Shown in pieces: positions 51,966 to 61,678 of a stretch of DNA of 64,000 nt. This DNA comes from Arsenophonus nilaparvatae (GTDB lineage Bacteria > Pseudomonadota > Gammaproteobacteria > Enterobacterales > Enterobacteriaceae). A program made the translations under genes and the position numbers. Position 1 is the stretch's first letter. Every line of letters begins with the position of its first letter. The notes beneath the pieces are model-generated. The model was not told the DNA's origin and made no database searches. It worked only from the letters and a program-made list of their open reading frames with translations. Location of the stretch: assembly GCF_000757905.1 (NCBI RefSeq), contig NZ_JRLH01000009.1; one strand, given 5' to 3'.

Positions 51966-53120
51966 TTATTGCTTAATTTTAACAGTTCCATTTCCTTTGC
52001 TTATCATTTCACTAGTAAAAGCATTTCCATTTACAAAATCGCCTGTGATTATTTTTCCCCTATTAACAATGAGATAATTTTTCCTGGCTTGCTTTAAGAT
52101 CTGGTACTCACTTTTTATTTGATTATTAAATTGATAATTTTTTGTTATTCGATTAATGACCTCCCTAATATCTCTTACTTTATAAACATTAAAATAAAAT
52201 AATGAATTAATATTTATCTCCGCAGCATTTCTAAATGAACCACCTGTTACATAAACATTCATTTCATTAGCGCTTAATTGACTACCTTGTTTTATTTGAA
52301 ATTTTGAATAACCAAAATCATCAACTAACCAAGGTTTAAAATAAGATAAATTTATATGAGCATTTTTATCATTAATATTATTATACTCTATAAAAAACGG
52401 CATATTACCTGTTCGATAAGTTATTCTATCTGCTTTAATTTGCGTGTTAGCATTAATAATATTATTATAAGCCAATACCTCGATATCTTTAATATTATTA
52501 AAATTAATATTTCCGGAAAAACTAATCGACTTATTCATTGATTGATTTAATTTAATATTATCAATTTTTTCATATAACCCAAGATTAATTTTGCCAGCCA
52601 GCAAAGTTACCCGATCAGTGCCAGAAAATGAACAGCTTATGCAACTAATTCCCTGCTGGTTAGCAATCAGAATAGCTGCTTTTGTTCCTAGAATAGCTAA
52701 TTCTCCCAACAGCCTGGTTTTTTCATTGCTATCAATTTCAGCAATAATTAATTTAGCACTGTTCTCAATATTATTATTAAAATAAATCCCTTTTTTGCCT
52801 ATATCCATTTTGTTAAAAAAAATATGGGATACTCCTTTATTATCAACAGGATTAATATTAATAACTGGTTTATTTTTATTAGTAGAGTCGGATAGTAACC
52901 TATTTAATTTACTATAGCTTTTATATTTAGTGATACTAGCAGTAGAATTTTTTATATTATTTTCATCAATAATGATATATGTACCATCATCTTTATATTT
53001 ATTATTGGTTTTTAATTTTTTATTTTCCGTTGGTAACCTATCTTTTATAAGATGGAGATCATCGGCATAACTATTAAAAATTATTGTTATCGCCATTATA
53101 AATATCAGTGTTGTTTTCAT
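51966..53120 (-). CDS. Orphan two-partner secretion (TPS) domain protein
   Basis: A 384-residue exported protein with a signal peptide (1-19, ends NSYA). The TPS core motif is recognisable though degenerate: ANQQGISCISCSFSGTDRVTLLAGK, where typical TpsA proteins have NPNGIxCxGC and RVTLxTG. It is a beta-helix haemagglutinin N-terminus with no large repeat region after it, ending in GTVKIKQ. No TpsB transporter is nearby. It could be a truncated adhesin/CDI exoprotein or a small secreted TPS protein. It interrupts the E. coli order minE-rnd. Low GC, many Asn/Lys/Ile. Confidence 0.72.
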   Translation of the reverse strand: MKTTLIFIMAITIIFNSYADDLHLIKDRLPTENKKLKTNNKYKDDGTYIIIDENNIKNSTASITKYKSYSKLNRLLSDSTNKNKPVININPVDNKGVSHIFFNKMDIGKKGIYFNNNIENSAKLIIAEIDSNEKTRLLGELAILGTKAAILIANQQGISCISCSFSGTDRVTLLAGKINLGLYEKIDNIKLNQSMNKSISFSGNINFNNIKDIEVLAYNNIINANTQIKADRITYRTGNMPFFIEYNNINDKNAHINLSYFKPWLVDDFGYSKFQIKQGSQLSANEMNVYVTGGSFRNAAEININSLFYFNVYKVRDIREVINRITKNYQFNNQIKSEYQILKQARKNYLIVNRGKIITGDFVNGNAFTSEMISKGNGTVKIKQ

Positions 53121-53367
53121 TCCAGCCTCGTAATAACCTGGTTATAATAAAATAAAATTATTTATATTGTTATAAAAAATAACTTATTTAAATTAATAGA
53201 AAGAGAAACTCAGAAAGAAAAGATATTTTTAATCTCATGTCTCAAGATACAGCTTTAAATTAATTACACTATACCTCAGACAAACTAATTCAAAGATTTA
53301 TTACAAATCAATGAATTAGTTCAATTAATAAAAAGATAACAACAAATACATTTTAAAAATAAATCAG

Positions 53368-54492
53368 CTAACAATATAATTCCAATAATCGCTTTAAGGG
53401 AACACTTAATAATTGCCCACGCCAGCCAGCCAACAAATCGGGCTTATAGTCTGATTTTTTCAACCCCCAATGGAACGCTAGCAGTTGATTAATCTGACGT
53501 CGAGAAGCTAATAACTCTGAATTCAACTCTGCTTGTTCACCAATTTGTTTAGTTAAAGTTTTAACCGCCTTAAATGCCTCTCGATATTGAGGATGATTGA
53601 TAAGATGATAAAGCGGCTGTGGACAGGCATTTTCCTCAATATCACAACAGTTTGCGACAATTTGCAACACATCCTGACCATGGCAGCGGATCTCCTGCCC
53701 AGTTAAACCAAGAGTATGCAGTTGTGTCAATGAATTAGGCAAATAACGCGCTATTTTCCATAGATGTTCTTCTCTAACAATAAAATTGACCGCTAAATCA
53801 CGCCGTCGAGCCTGATTAAGACGCCAGGCTGCTAATTGTTTAAGACAGGCAAGCTGTTGAGCCCGCAATTGCCAACTATTTTTAATACTTTTATATGCAT
53901 CTGCGGGTGATAATATCTCTTGTCGACGTAACAAAATCCGCTGGCATTCATCGGTTACCGCCGGTAAATAGCCTAATTGATTAATCAACGACAGTAGTTT
54001 TTCGGCTAAAGGTAATAAAAAAAACACATCAGCGGCCGCATATTGACACTGTTTATCACTCAACGGCCGAATAAGCCAGTCTGTTCGTGATTCACTCTTA
54101 TCTAACGTAATCGTTAAATATTCATTCACTAAGCTTGCAAACCCGCTAGAAATGGGATGACCAAGAAATGCTGCCATAATCTGGGTATCTAACATCGGCT
54201 GTGGAACACAAGCCAAATGATGTAAAAATACTTCTATATCTTCACTACCAGCATGCAAGATTTTAGTCACTTTGCCATCTGTTAATAAATTTCTAAACGG
54301 CTCCATATTAGTAATGGCAATAGGATCAATTAATGACAGTTGCTCGCCGTCATATAGCTGAATAAGACCAAACTGTGGATAATAAGTTTTTACGCGTACA
54401 AATTCTGTATCTAAAGCTATTTTGTTAGCCTTCGCTGCTGCTTGACAAACTTTCTTAAGTTGAGCATCTGTGGTAATCAACTGATAATTCAA
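53368..54492 (-). CDS. rnd: Ribonuclease D
   Basis: A 3'-5' exoribonuclease that matures tRNA and small RNAs. DEDD motifs: LDTEFVR, GSEDIEVFL and YAAADVFFL; two HRDC domains follow (about residues 205-290 and 300-370). I start at the TTG 54492, giving NYQLITTDAQL, which aligns with E. coli Rnd (which is known to use UUG); the frame extends 13 codons upstream to an ATG without homology. The length becomes 374 residues (E. coli 375). Next to fadD as in E. coli. Confidence 0.9.
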   Translation of the reverse strand: MNYQLITTDAQLKKVCQAAAKANKIALDTEFVRVKTYYPQFGLIQLYDGEQLSLIDPIAITNMEPFRNLLTDGKVTKILHAGSEDIEVFLHHLACVPQPMLDTQIMAAFLGHPISSGFASLVNEYLTITLDKSESRTDWLIRPLSDKQCQYAAADVFFLLPLAEKLLSLINQLGYLPAVTDECQRILLRRQEILSPADAYKSIKNSWQLRAQQLACLKQLAAWRLNQARRRDLAVNFIVREEHLWKIARYLPNSLTQLHTLGLTGQEIRCHGQDVLQIVANCCDIEENACPQPLYHLINHPQYREAFKAVKTLTKQIGEQAELNSELLASRRQINQLLAFHWGLKKSDYKPDLLAGWRGQLLSVPLKRLLELYC

Positions 54493-54561
54493 AACGTCTT
54501 TCTCTTTGTGATTTATTTTTAACAACATCACTCTTGGCCGCCATTTTAGCGATGCTGTTTA

Positions 54562-56286
54562 TCAAAATTTACTATCTAATGTTTGTGTTACTTGATGATT
54601 TTCTGTCGCTGTCTGATATTTTTTCTGCTCTTCTTCTCTTAATTGCCGTCGTAAAATTTTACCTACATTCGATTTAGGTAACTCAGAGCGAAACTCAAAA
54701 AACTTAGGCACTTTATAGGCGGTCAAATATTGACGGCAATAGATTTTTAATTCTTCAGCAGTCAAAGCAGGATCAGTCGATACCACAAAGACTTTGACCG
54801 CTTCACCAGTATTCTCATCTACCACACCAATTGCTGCATTTTCAATGACTTTGGGATGATTAGAGATAACTTCTTCAATTTCACTCGGGTATACATTAAA
54901 ACCAGAAACTAAAATCATATCTTTTTTGCGATCAACAATTTTAATAAAGCCTTTTTCATCGATCTTGGCAATATCACCGGTCGCTAACCAACCATCTTTC
55001 ATCACTTCGTCGGTCATAGCCGGAGAGCGCCAATAACCCTTCATGACTTGAGGACCACGTACCAACATCTCACCGGGCTGGCCAATTGGAACTTCATTAC
55101 CACTATTATCAATAAACTTGACTTCAGTTGAAGGCATAGGCAACCCAATGCTACCATTATATTTACTTAAATTGTATGGGTTAACCGTCACTAATGGCGA
55201 ACACTCAGTTAAACCATAGCCCTCCAGTAAACACTTGCCCGTCAGTTGTTGCCACTCTTCCGCTACTGTTTTTTGTACCGGCATACCACCGCCAATAGAA
55301 ACATTCAAATGGGAAAAATCAAGTTTTCTAAATTCTTCATTATGCAACCAGGCATTAAATAATGTATTAACACCTGTAATGCCAGTAAAAGAATAACGCG
55401 CAAGTTCTTTAACCGTTGCGGCAACATCCCGCGGATTAGTGATCAGCAAATTAGTACCGCCAATTTTAACAAATAACAAACAATTTACTGTCAAAGCAAA
55501 AATATGATACAGCGGCAACGCCGTCACAATAATTTCTTTACCTAACTGCATGGCAGGCAAATAAGTAGCTCTGCCCTGCTCAACATTTGCCAACATATTA
55601 TAATGGCTAAGCATTGCGCCTTTTGCTGAGCCAGTGGTTCCGCCGGTATACTGGAGAAAAGCCAAATCTTCGCCAGAAATATCAGGTTTCACATATTGCA
55701 TACGATAGCCTAATTGCATAACACGGCGAAAAGAGATCGCTTGTGGCAAATAATATTTAGGTACCAAACGTTTTATATATTTAACAACAAAATCAACAAT
55801 CGTCCCCTTTGGCCGAGACAGTTGATCGCCTAAACGGGTCAGGATGACATGTTTAACTTGGGTATTAAAAACGACTTTTTCTAATGTATGGGCAAAATTT
55901 GATACGATAACAATCGCAATAGCCTCACTATCACTAAGTTGATGTTCTAATTCTCTTGGGGTATAAAGCGGATTAACATTAACGACAACCATACCTGCAC
56001 GTAAAATACCAAAAAGTGCAACCGGATACTGTAATAAATTAGGTAGCATCAGCGCAATACGAGCGCCTTTTTGCAGACCTAAGCCATTTTGTAAATAGGC
56101 CGCAAACGCTCGACTACGCTCTTCCAGCTTACGATAGGTCATTATTTCACCCATATTAATGAAAGCTGGGCGATCCGCATATGCTGTAACCGCATTTTCT
56201 AGTAAGTCTGCTAATGATGTTTCAGATACCGGTCCTATTTCTGCCGGTACATCAGATGGATAATTTTTTAGCCAGATTTTTTCCAC
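54562..56286 (-). CDS. fadD: Long-chain fatty acid CoA ligase FadD
   Basis: A 574-residue acyl-CoA synthetase. ATP/AMP motif YTGGTTGSAKGAM, second motif LLEGYGLTECSPLV, and the fatty acyl signature DGWLATGDIAKIDEKGF plus RKKDMI. It aligns with E. coli FadD throughout with a slightly longer tail. It activates fatty acids taken up by the cell for beta-oxidation or lipid recycling. No clear FadR operator was seen upstream. Intact. Confidence 0.95.
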   Translation of the reverse strand: MEKIWLKNYPSDVPAEIGPVSETSLADLLENAVTAYADRPAFINMGEIMTYRKLEERSRAFAAYLQNGLGLQKGARIALMLPNLLQYPVALFGILRAGMVVVNVNPLYTPRELEHQLSDSEAIAIVIVSNFAHTLEKVVFNTQVKHVILTRLGDQLSRPKGTIVDFVVKYIKRLVPKYYLPQAISFRRVMQLGYRMQYVKPDISGEDLAFLQYTGGTTGSAKGAMLSHYNMLANVEQGRATYLPAMQLGKEIIVTALPLYHIFALTVNCLLFVKIGGTNLLITNPRDVAATVKELARYSFTGITGVNTLFNAWLHNEEFRKLDFSHLNVSIGGGMPVQKTVAEEWQQLTGKCLLEGYGLTECSPLVTVNPYNLSKYNGSIGLPMPSTEVKFIDNSGNEVPIGQPGEMLVRGPQVMKGYWRSPAMTDEVMKDGWLATGDIAKIDEKGFIKIVDRKKDMILVSGFNVYPSEIEEVISNHPKVIENAAIGVVDENTGEAVKVFVVSTDPALTAEELKIYCRQYLTAYKVPKFFEFRSELPKSNVGKILRRQLREEEQKKYQTATENHQVTQTLDSKF

Positions 56287-56675
56287 TGTAACACTCCTGA
56301 TTTGAAACTAAGTGAAGTAACCGACAAAAATTAATTTGTTAACAAAATACTAACTCAGCATACTAGTTTGAGAACCGTTCTGTGCTAATGCTGGGATATG
56401 TATCACTATTTAATTTCAAATCTCGAATAAGTTTAAACTAAGCTAATTTATCAACTTCTAGATTTTGATTAATTTTCAGTTAGTTATAAAAATTAGCGTA
56501 ATAATTATATATAAGATTAATTATATATCATTCGACTTTTTTTCGAAAAAACAATGCTTTTTATCATATTAGCGCATAACCGCACCTTTTAGCAGCGCAA
56601 AATCTGCTCAGACTAAAAACCAATCAGGGTAAATATGGCAAAATATTTACCCTGACTGATTGATAAAACTAATAA
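56287..56675. other. 389-bp region between fadD and yeaY
   Basis: Apart from the terminator of yeaY at 56624-56655 I see no ORF or other named element. The fadD promoter should be here. Confidence 0.55.
56617..56655 (-). terminator. Terminator of yeaY
   Basis: TCAGGGTAAATAT-GGCAAA-ATATTTACCCTGA is a 13-bp perfect stem (56624-56636 with 56643-56655). On the minus strand it is followed by TTGGTTTTTAG. It lies 20 bases after the yeaY stop. Confidence 0.8.
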
Positions 56676-57278
56676 TTATTCGGTTAAATAAGTTCGTATT
56701 TCAGCCTCACCAACAGGATAACCCCAAGGGCCCCAATTCCAATAATAAGGCGAATTAGGATAGTTTGGATACCATGGCGATCCATATCCCCAACCTGAAG
56801 GTGGTAATACAACTGATTGCATTTGATTCCAACGTTGATAACCTGATACAGCAATCTTGACATACTGGTAGGAAACTAAATCAATTTTGCCCTCTTCAAT
56901 GCCAGTAATTGTCCCAACGACAGTAATATAGTGACCGCTAAAATCTGATGGCTCCAAAAAACGGCCAATATAAGCATAGATACGTCCTACCGATGGTGTA
57001 TTTAACCTTGGCGCAGCGTCATATTTACTTAATGGCATCACTGCTATTTCAAGCCGAGTTTGGTTATTGTTGTTTAAAACAGAGATCACCTTACCGCCAA
57101 AGCGCCCTTCTTGACCAATATAAAGCTCAGGGGCCTCACGCACTGCTGATAAACTTTCAACCGGTGTTTGTGTCGTTCCCTTAATTGACGCGGGAATTGA
57201 AACACAGCCAGCTAATAAAACAACACCAGCCAACAGAGCAACCTTTATGGCAGCCTGGTAGTTTAACTTTATTTTCAT
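56676..57278 (-). CDS. yeaY: Slp-family outer-membrane lipoprotein YeaY
   Basis: A 200-residue lipoprotein. The signal peptide AAIKVALLAGVVLLAGC ends in the lipobox LAGC. The Slp domain contains GRFGGKVISVLN and GHYITVVGTITG. The tail is rich in Pro, Trp, Tyr and Gly (WGYGSPWYPNYPNSPYYWNW). The start at 57278 is chosen because AAGGGG precedes it by 7 bases and the upstream frame overlaps tsaB. Between fadD and tsaB, as in E. coli. Confidence 0.92.
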   Translation of the reverse strand: MKIKLNYQAAIKVALLAGVVLLAGCVSIPASIKGTTQTPVESLSAVREAPELYIGQEGRFGGKVISVLNNNNQTRLEIAVMPLSKYDAAPRLNTPSVGRIYAYIGRFLEPSDFSGHYITVVGTITGIEEGKIDLVSYQYVKIAVSGYQRWNQMQSVVLPPSGWGYGSPWYPNYPNSPYYWNWGPWGYPVGEAEIRTYLTE

Positions 57279-57318
57279 AAACCACCCCTTAAAACGGCAT
57301 AATAATTTTAAACAAGTA

Positions 57319-58014
57319 TCAACGGCCGGGTAATTTTTTCCAACTAACCTCATTACGTAAATAAACCGGCTGGGCTTCTTCAGCGTCAACTGTTTTACCT
57401 TGTTGCCACTCTGGTAGAGCTAACAGCAACATATCTTGCGCATCAGGTAAAGAAATACCACTTTCCAATAAATTTAAATTTGTCGTTCTTAATATAGGAT
57501 AGGCTGACCAACCTGTCCCGGCAATAGCCCATTGTCCACTTAAGCCATTTATTTTGGCTAAAAACTGCTCTGGCTTGAGTACTGCCTCACTTTCTGCACC
57601 TTGCCAAAACCCATCTGGTTTAAGTTCATAACAAGCAGAATAAATTTCGCCCATTCTGGCATCTATCGCTACCAGTACTTTTTTTGCACCTAATTGACGA
57701 TAAGCGCCTTGCGCCATAGTTAACAGCGAAGAGATACCTATCATCGGTAAATTAGCCCCAAATGCCAATCCCTGAGCAATACTGACAGCAATACGAACGC
57801 CAGTAAAACTGCCTGGCCCACGTCCAAAAGCTAAAACATCGATATGTGGTAAATCCAGATGCGCATCAATAAGACACTGCTCTACCATCGGTAATATTTT
57901 TTGGGTGTGCTCCCGCGGTGAAACGGCAAATTGAGTAAAAATTTCTCCATCGCGCCATAGGGCGACAGAACACGCTTCAGTGGCGGTATCAATCGCTAAT
58001 ATATGGGTTGCCAT
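57319..58014 (-). CDS. tsaB: tRNA t6A modification protein TsaB
   Basis: A 231-residue essential protein of the ASKHA fold that forms the t6A complex with TsaD and TsaE, adding threonylcarbamoyl to A37 of ANN-decoding tRNAs. Motifs: ILAIDTATEACSVAL, FGRGPGSFTGVRI and ALVAIDARMGEIY-like VLVAIDARMGEIYSA. It aligns with E. coli TsaB throughout. Located between yoaA and yeaY, as in E. coli. Confidence 0.95.
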   Translation of the reverse strand: MATHILAIDTATEACSVALWRDGEIFTQFAVSPREHTQKILPMVEQCLIDAHLDLPHIDVLAFGRGPGSFTGVRIAVSIAQGLAFGANLPMIGISSLLTMAQGAYRQLGAKKVLVAIDARMGEIYSACYELKPDGFWQGAESEAVLKPEQFLAKINGLSGQWAIAGTGWSAYPILRTTNLNLLESGISLPDAQDMLLLALPEWQQGKTVDAEEAQPVYLRNEVSWKKLPGR

Positions 58015-58124
58015 ATTTTAGATCCTGGCTATTTTTATGACTAAATAATTGCTAATACTAACATATTTTGTTGAATAGGAAGGTATCAATAAGAAAAAAC
58101 TTATATGTTATCGCCATTATTTAT

Positions 58125-58157
58125 TTAATTAATTAATTAATTAATTAATTAATTAAT
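58125..58157. repeat. TTAA tetranucleotide repeat at the end of yoaA
   Basis: Eight perfect tandem TTAA units (58125-58156) plus one T. The yoaA stop codon (58153-58155, minus strand) lies inside it, so copy changes alter only the untranslated region after the stop. Confidence 0.85.
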
Positions 58158-60066
58158 CACTTAAAGACGTTTTTGCTAAAAAGTCAATCGCTGCTTGCAA
58201 ACTGCGTGTTCTAGGCGAAGGCGGTAAACTATTTAAAAAAATTTCACCATAAGGTCGCGATACTAATCGTTTATCACAAATAATAATAACCCCTGAATCA
58301 TTAACATCACGCACAAGCCGGCCAACCCCTTGCTTTAAATTAAGTACCGCATCAGGTAATTGGACATCATAAAATGCATTGCCGCCTTGGAGCTGACAAT
58401 CTTGCATACGCGCTCGCAATAATGGTTCATCAGGCGACGTAAAGGGTAATCTATCGATAATGACACAAGAAAGAACATCGCCTTTAACATCAACACCTTC
58501 CCAAAAACTGCTGGTGGCTATTAATAATGCATTACCTGCTGCTGTAAATTGTGACAACAATCGCGCTTTACTGGTTTCTCCCTGCATCAAAACAGGTAAA
58601 TTCAAACAATCGCGAAACATTGCTGTTAATTCACGCATCATATGAAGTGAAGTACATAAAAAGAAACAACGCCCCTGATTATGATCGATAACTGGCTTTA
58701 GCATGACAACTAATTGTTGAGTAAAGTCAGCTTGATTAATATCTGGCAAATAACGGGGCACACAAAGTAATGTTTGGCGCTGATAGTCAAATGGACTTGG
58801 TAAGATTAAATTATTGGCTTTCTCCAATCCTAGACGCTGGCTAAAATAACTTAATTTATCACTGATTGCTAAGGTAGCTGAAGTAAAAATCCAACTGCCT
58901 TTTTCAGTGGTTATCATGTCATGAAATTTATCCGCCACCGTTAATGGTGTTAATGCTAATAAAAAATGGCGGCCAAAACTTTCAAACCAATAGCTAAATC
59001 CAGGTATTGTTGTCTCTTTTAACCGATTTAAACGATTACGATAAGTCGTTGTTCGATCAAAAATAGCATCTAACGCGATAGAACGCCCCAGCGACAATTT
59101 CATCACCTCATAGCTAAATTCCAATGCATCCTCAAGACGCTGCAACACACTGCTAACCGACGGTTGATTAAGTAATTGCTGCAAATCCCCTCTAAATCCA
59201 TTTTCACCTAATGCTAATCGAAAATCTAAAGTAGCCTGGCTAATGCTATCGGCACACTTTTGTAATTGTATCTGATCACGAATTTCTGTCCGATAAACGA
59301 GGGTAATATCACGTGCAAGTTCAAATAATTGACGGCTACTAAGCTGTAGGCCAAAGTATTGACTGGCAATATCGGGGATCTGATGCGCCTCATCAAAAAT
59401 AACTACCTCCGCTGACGGAAGTAACTCGCCAAATCCAGTATCTTTTACCACCTTATCAGCCATAAATAGATGGTGATTGATAACCACTACATCGGCTTCT
59501 AGCGCTTTTTTGCGCGCTTTAAGTACAAAACAACGCTGATAATGTGGGCAATGACTGCCGATACAATTATCATTAGTACTGGTAACTAATGGCCAAACAG
59601 CGCTATCTTCAGCTACCTGATGACAATTACTGATATCACCATCTTCAGTTTCTATTGCCCAACTACGTAAGCGAACAATATCAGCAATCATTTCAGCGGC
59701 TAGTTGCTCTCCAGCTAATGATTGCTGCTCAAGCCGCTCCAAACACAAATAATTAGCCCGCCCTTTTAATAAAGCGACATGACCTGAATAGGCTAAAGCC
59801 GCTTTAATAATCGGTAAATCACGATAATAGAGTTGATCCTGCAAAGTTTTTGAGCCGGTTGAGATCACAACTTTTTTGTTAGAACGTAAGGCCGGCACTA
59901 AATAAGCATAAGTTTTACCCGTTCCGGTCCCTGCTTCAACCACAAGCGTCTGTTGAGATTGAATTGCCGTCGTTATGGCGCGAGCCATTTCAATTTGCGC
60001 ATCACGTGGCCGAAATCCAGGGATGGCACTAACCAATGGGCCATTAATAGAAAAATCGTCTAACAC
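58153..60066 (-). CDS. yoaA: DinG/XPD-type DNA helicase YoaA
   Basis: A 637-residue Fe-S helicase. Walker A VEAGTGTGKTYAYLVP, cluster cysteines in the region CLERLEQ to CPHYQRCF (CIGSHCPHYQRC), DEAH box VIFDEAHQIPD and motif VI LKQGVGRLVRD. E. coli YoaA binds HolC of the DNA polymerase III clamp loader and aids repair of stalled forks. It aligns with E. coli YoaA throughout. Divergent from yoaB, as in E. coli. Confidence 0.95.
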   Translation of the reverse strand: MLDDFSINGPLVSAIPGFRPRDAQIEMARAITTAIQSQQTLVVEAGTGTGKTYAYLVPALRSNKKVVISTGSKTLQDQLYYRDLPIIKAALAYSGHVALLKGRANYLCLERLEQQSLAGEQLAAEMIADIVRLRSWAIETEDGDISNCHQVAEDSAVWPLVTSTNDNCIGSHCPHYQRCFVLKARKKALEADVVVINHHLFMADKVVKDTGFGELLPSAEVVIFDEAHQIPDIASQYFGLQLSSRQLFELARDITLVYRTEIRDQIQLQKCADSISQATLDFRLALGENGFRGDLQQLLNQPSVSSVLQRLEDALEFSYEVMKLSLGRSIALDAIFDRTTTYRNRLNRLKETTIPGFSYWFESFGRHFLLALTPLTVADKFHDMITTEKGSWIFTSATLAISDKLSYFSQRLGLEKANNLILPSPFDYQRQTLLCVPRYLPDINQADFTQQLVVMLKPVIDHNQGRCFFLCTSLHMMRELTAMFRDCLNLPVLMQGETSKARLLSQFTAAGNALLIATSSFWEGVDVKGDVLSCVIIDRLPFTSPDEPLLRARMQDCQLQGGNAFYDVQLPDAVLNLKQGVGRLVRDVNDSGVIIICDKRLVSRPYGEIFLNSLPPSPRTRSLQAAIDFLAKTSLSD

Positions 60067-60236
60067 TTTAGTCTCATTATTTTAATTAGCGAAAATATTT
60101 TGCTGATGGTTACACTAGCCTAGGTAATAAAAGCTCACTTAGCATTATTATATTAAATAACCTATTACCATGACAAAAAATAGATTTTAGTAGACAATAT
60201 AGCCATGACTTTATATTTAAAAAATTAGGAATAACA

Positions 60237-60587
60237 ATGTCTATTCAATATCTTGATCCAGAAAATCGCTGGTCAGAAGCTACCATATTTAACAATACCC
60301 TCTATTACACCAGCGTTCCTGAAAATCTTGAAGGTGATATTCATCAACAAACAACCAGCGCTTTGCATGCTATTGATAATATTTTAGCTCGCGTCGGTTC
60401 AAATAAAAGCCGTATCCTTGATGCGACTATCTTTCTCGCTGATAAAGCGGATCTAGCGGGCATGAACCAAGTCTGGGATAGCTGGGTTGTCGCTGGTAAA
60501 GCCCCTGTTCGCTGTACAGTACAAGCAATTTTAATGAATCCCAAATATAAAATAGAGATCAAAATTTTTGCCGCACTGGCGAATTAA
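60237..60587 (+). CDS. yoaB: RidA-family protein YoaB
   Basis: A 116-residue RidA/YjgF-like protein. Conserved blocks: YYTSVPENLEGD, RILDATIFLAD and WVVAGKAPVRCTVQA, with the substrate-carboxylate-binding Arg in PVRCTVQA. Likely an imine/enamine deaminase or trimeric scavenger of reactive intermediates. It aligns with E. coli YoaB throughout. AGGAATAACA precedes the ATG. Confidence 0.94.
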   Translation: MSIQYLDPENRWSEATIFNNTLYYTSVPENLEGDIHQQTTSALHAIDNILARVGSNKSRILDATIFLADKADLAGMNQVWDSWVVAGKAPVRCTVQAILMNPKYKIEIKIFAALAN

Positions 60588-60604
60588 TAATCTTAAAGGC
60601 ATTT

Positions 60605-60630
60605 ATTAGAGCCTGCAAACCGGCTCTAAT
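60605..60630 (+). terminator. Hairpin after yoaB
   Basis: ATTAGAGCC-N8-GGCTCTAAT (60605-60613 and 60622-60630), 18 bases after the stop codon, without a T tract. Confidence 0.6.
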
Positions 60631-60754
60631 AGCTTGGTAAAAATAAATGAACAGCTTGCTCAATATAGAAATAATTCTATCTTAGCTATGTTGATAAAAA
60701 ACAGAGTGAGTGAGTTGTCAATAACCTACTTTTGATCTATTCAGAAATAGGCTT

Positions 60755-61678
60755 TTATTGATTTAAGATAAAATCAGTGAATTTATTAACATAACCATAA
60801 ATATCAATAGCAAAATCAGATATATCATCATTATTTGTATTAATTAAAAGTCTACTCCAGTGACTTACTGGATCGTAGATAATCTTCATTTCGCCTGGCT
60901 TTCTGTCAAAATCATTAACAAAATTAAGAACATGCCGCCCGCTATGGTTAGCGTATAAGATTTTATTTAAACAAGATAGATCAATTTTATCTTCTCCTGT
61001 TTGAAAATCCATGATCCTATCCGGGGCACTCGATTTTGAATCTTCAAACGACAGATAAACAAAAATATTTCTTTCTACTGGGCCAGTTCTCAACGGTGAA
61101 GAATGATCTACATATTTAAAATCTGCTTGCTGCTCACTATTTTCTGCGTCATTGGTATAATAACTGTCATAAGAAAACAAATTTGTCTGCCTAAATGTTG
61201 CATCTCTACCCCAAAGTATGTCTTGCCCTAAGCAACCATAAATAATATCTCCGCCAGCACCACCTTTAATTACATTACTGACATTATTACCAAATATAGT
61301 ATCTTGCCCATAACCGCCAATCACGTTTTCAATAACCGTATTTTTTGCGATCGAGACATTCTTTATCCATCCTCCGACATTTGAAAATGAACCCGAATTT
61401 AAATTAATCAGTTGAGTTTGAGAGTAACCAGAAAAATCTAATGTATCATTCCCTCCTGCATCCCATACTGAGAATATACAACCGATACGTGGGTCACTAA
61501 TTGTATACCAATCTTTATTAGTGTTGGAATTAAAGCCATAAACATCATCGCCAGTTCGTGTGAGCATATTCGCGCCATAAAGCGCTTGAACAGCCGCAAT
61601 ATCATCTATAAGCGGTGCTGATGCATAAGAACCATGAAAATAACCGCCAGTATTATTTTCTGGCCAATAGCTCATCAC
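60755..61678 (-). CDS. Serralysin-type metalloprotease, C-terminal part only
   Basis: The frame begins at the Met-turn (VMSYWPENNTGG) of the serralysin catalytic domain; in-frame codons before it read NYEEDSRQYS, the segment that normally precedes the Met-turn, and then the similarity stops at about 61706 where the neighbouring LPMO repeat begins. The zinc motif HEXXH and everything before it are missing. The rest is typical: GGNDTLDFSG, RTX calcium repeats (GGYGQDTIFGNN, GGAGGDIIYGCLGQD) and the M10 C-terminal domain ending in DFILNQ, the type I secretion signal. It cannot be an active protease. No type I secretion genes are present here. Confidence 0.85.
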   Translation of the reverse strand: MMSYWPENNTGGYFHGSYASAPLIDDIAAVQALYGANMLTRTGDDVYGFNSNTNKDWYTISDPRIGCIFSVWDAGGNDTLDFSGYSQTQLINLNSGSFSNVGGWIKNVSIAKNTVIENVIGGYGQDTIFGNNVSNVIKGGAGGDIIYGCLGQDILWGRDATFRQTNLFSYDSYYTNDAENSEQQADFKYVDHSSPLRTGPVERNIFVYLSFEDSKSSAPDRIMDFQTGEDKIDLSCLNKILYANHSGRHVLNFVNDFDRKPGEMKIIYDPVSHWSRLLINTNNDDISDFAIDIYGYVNKFTDFILNQ

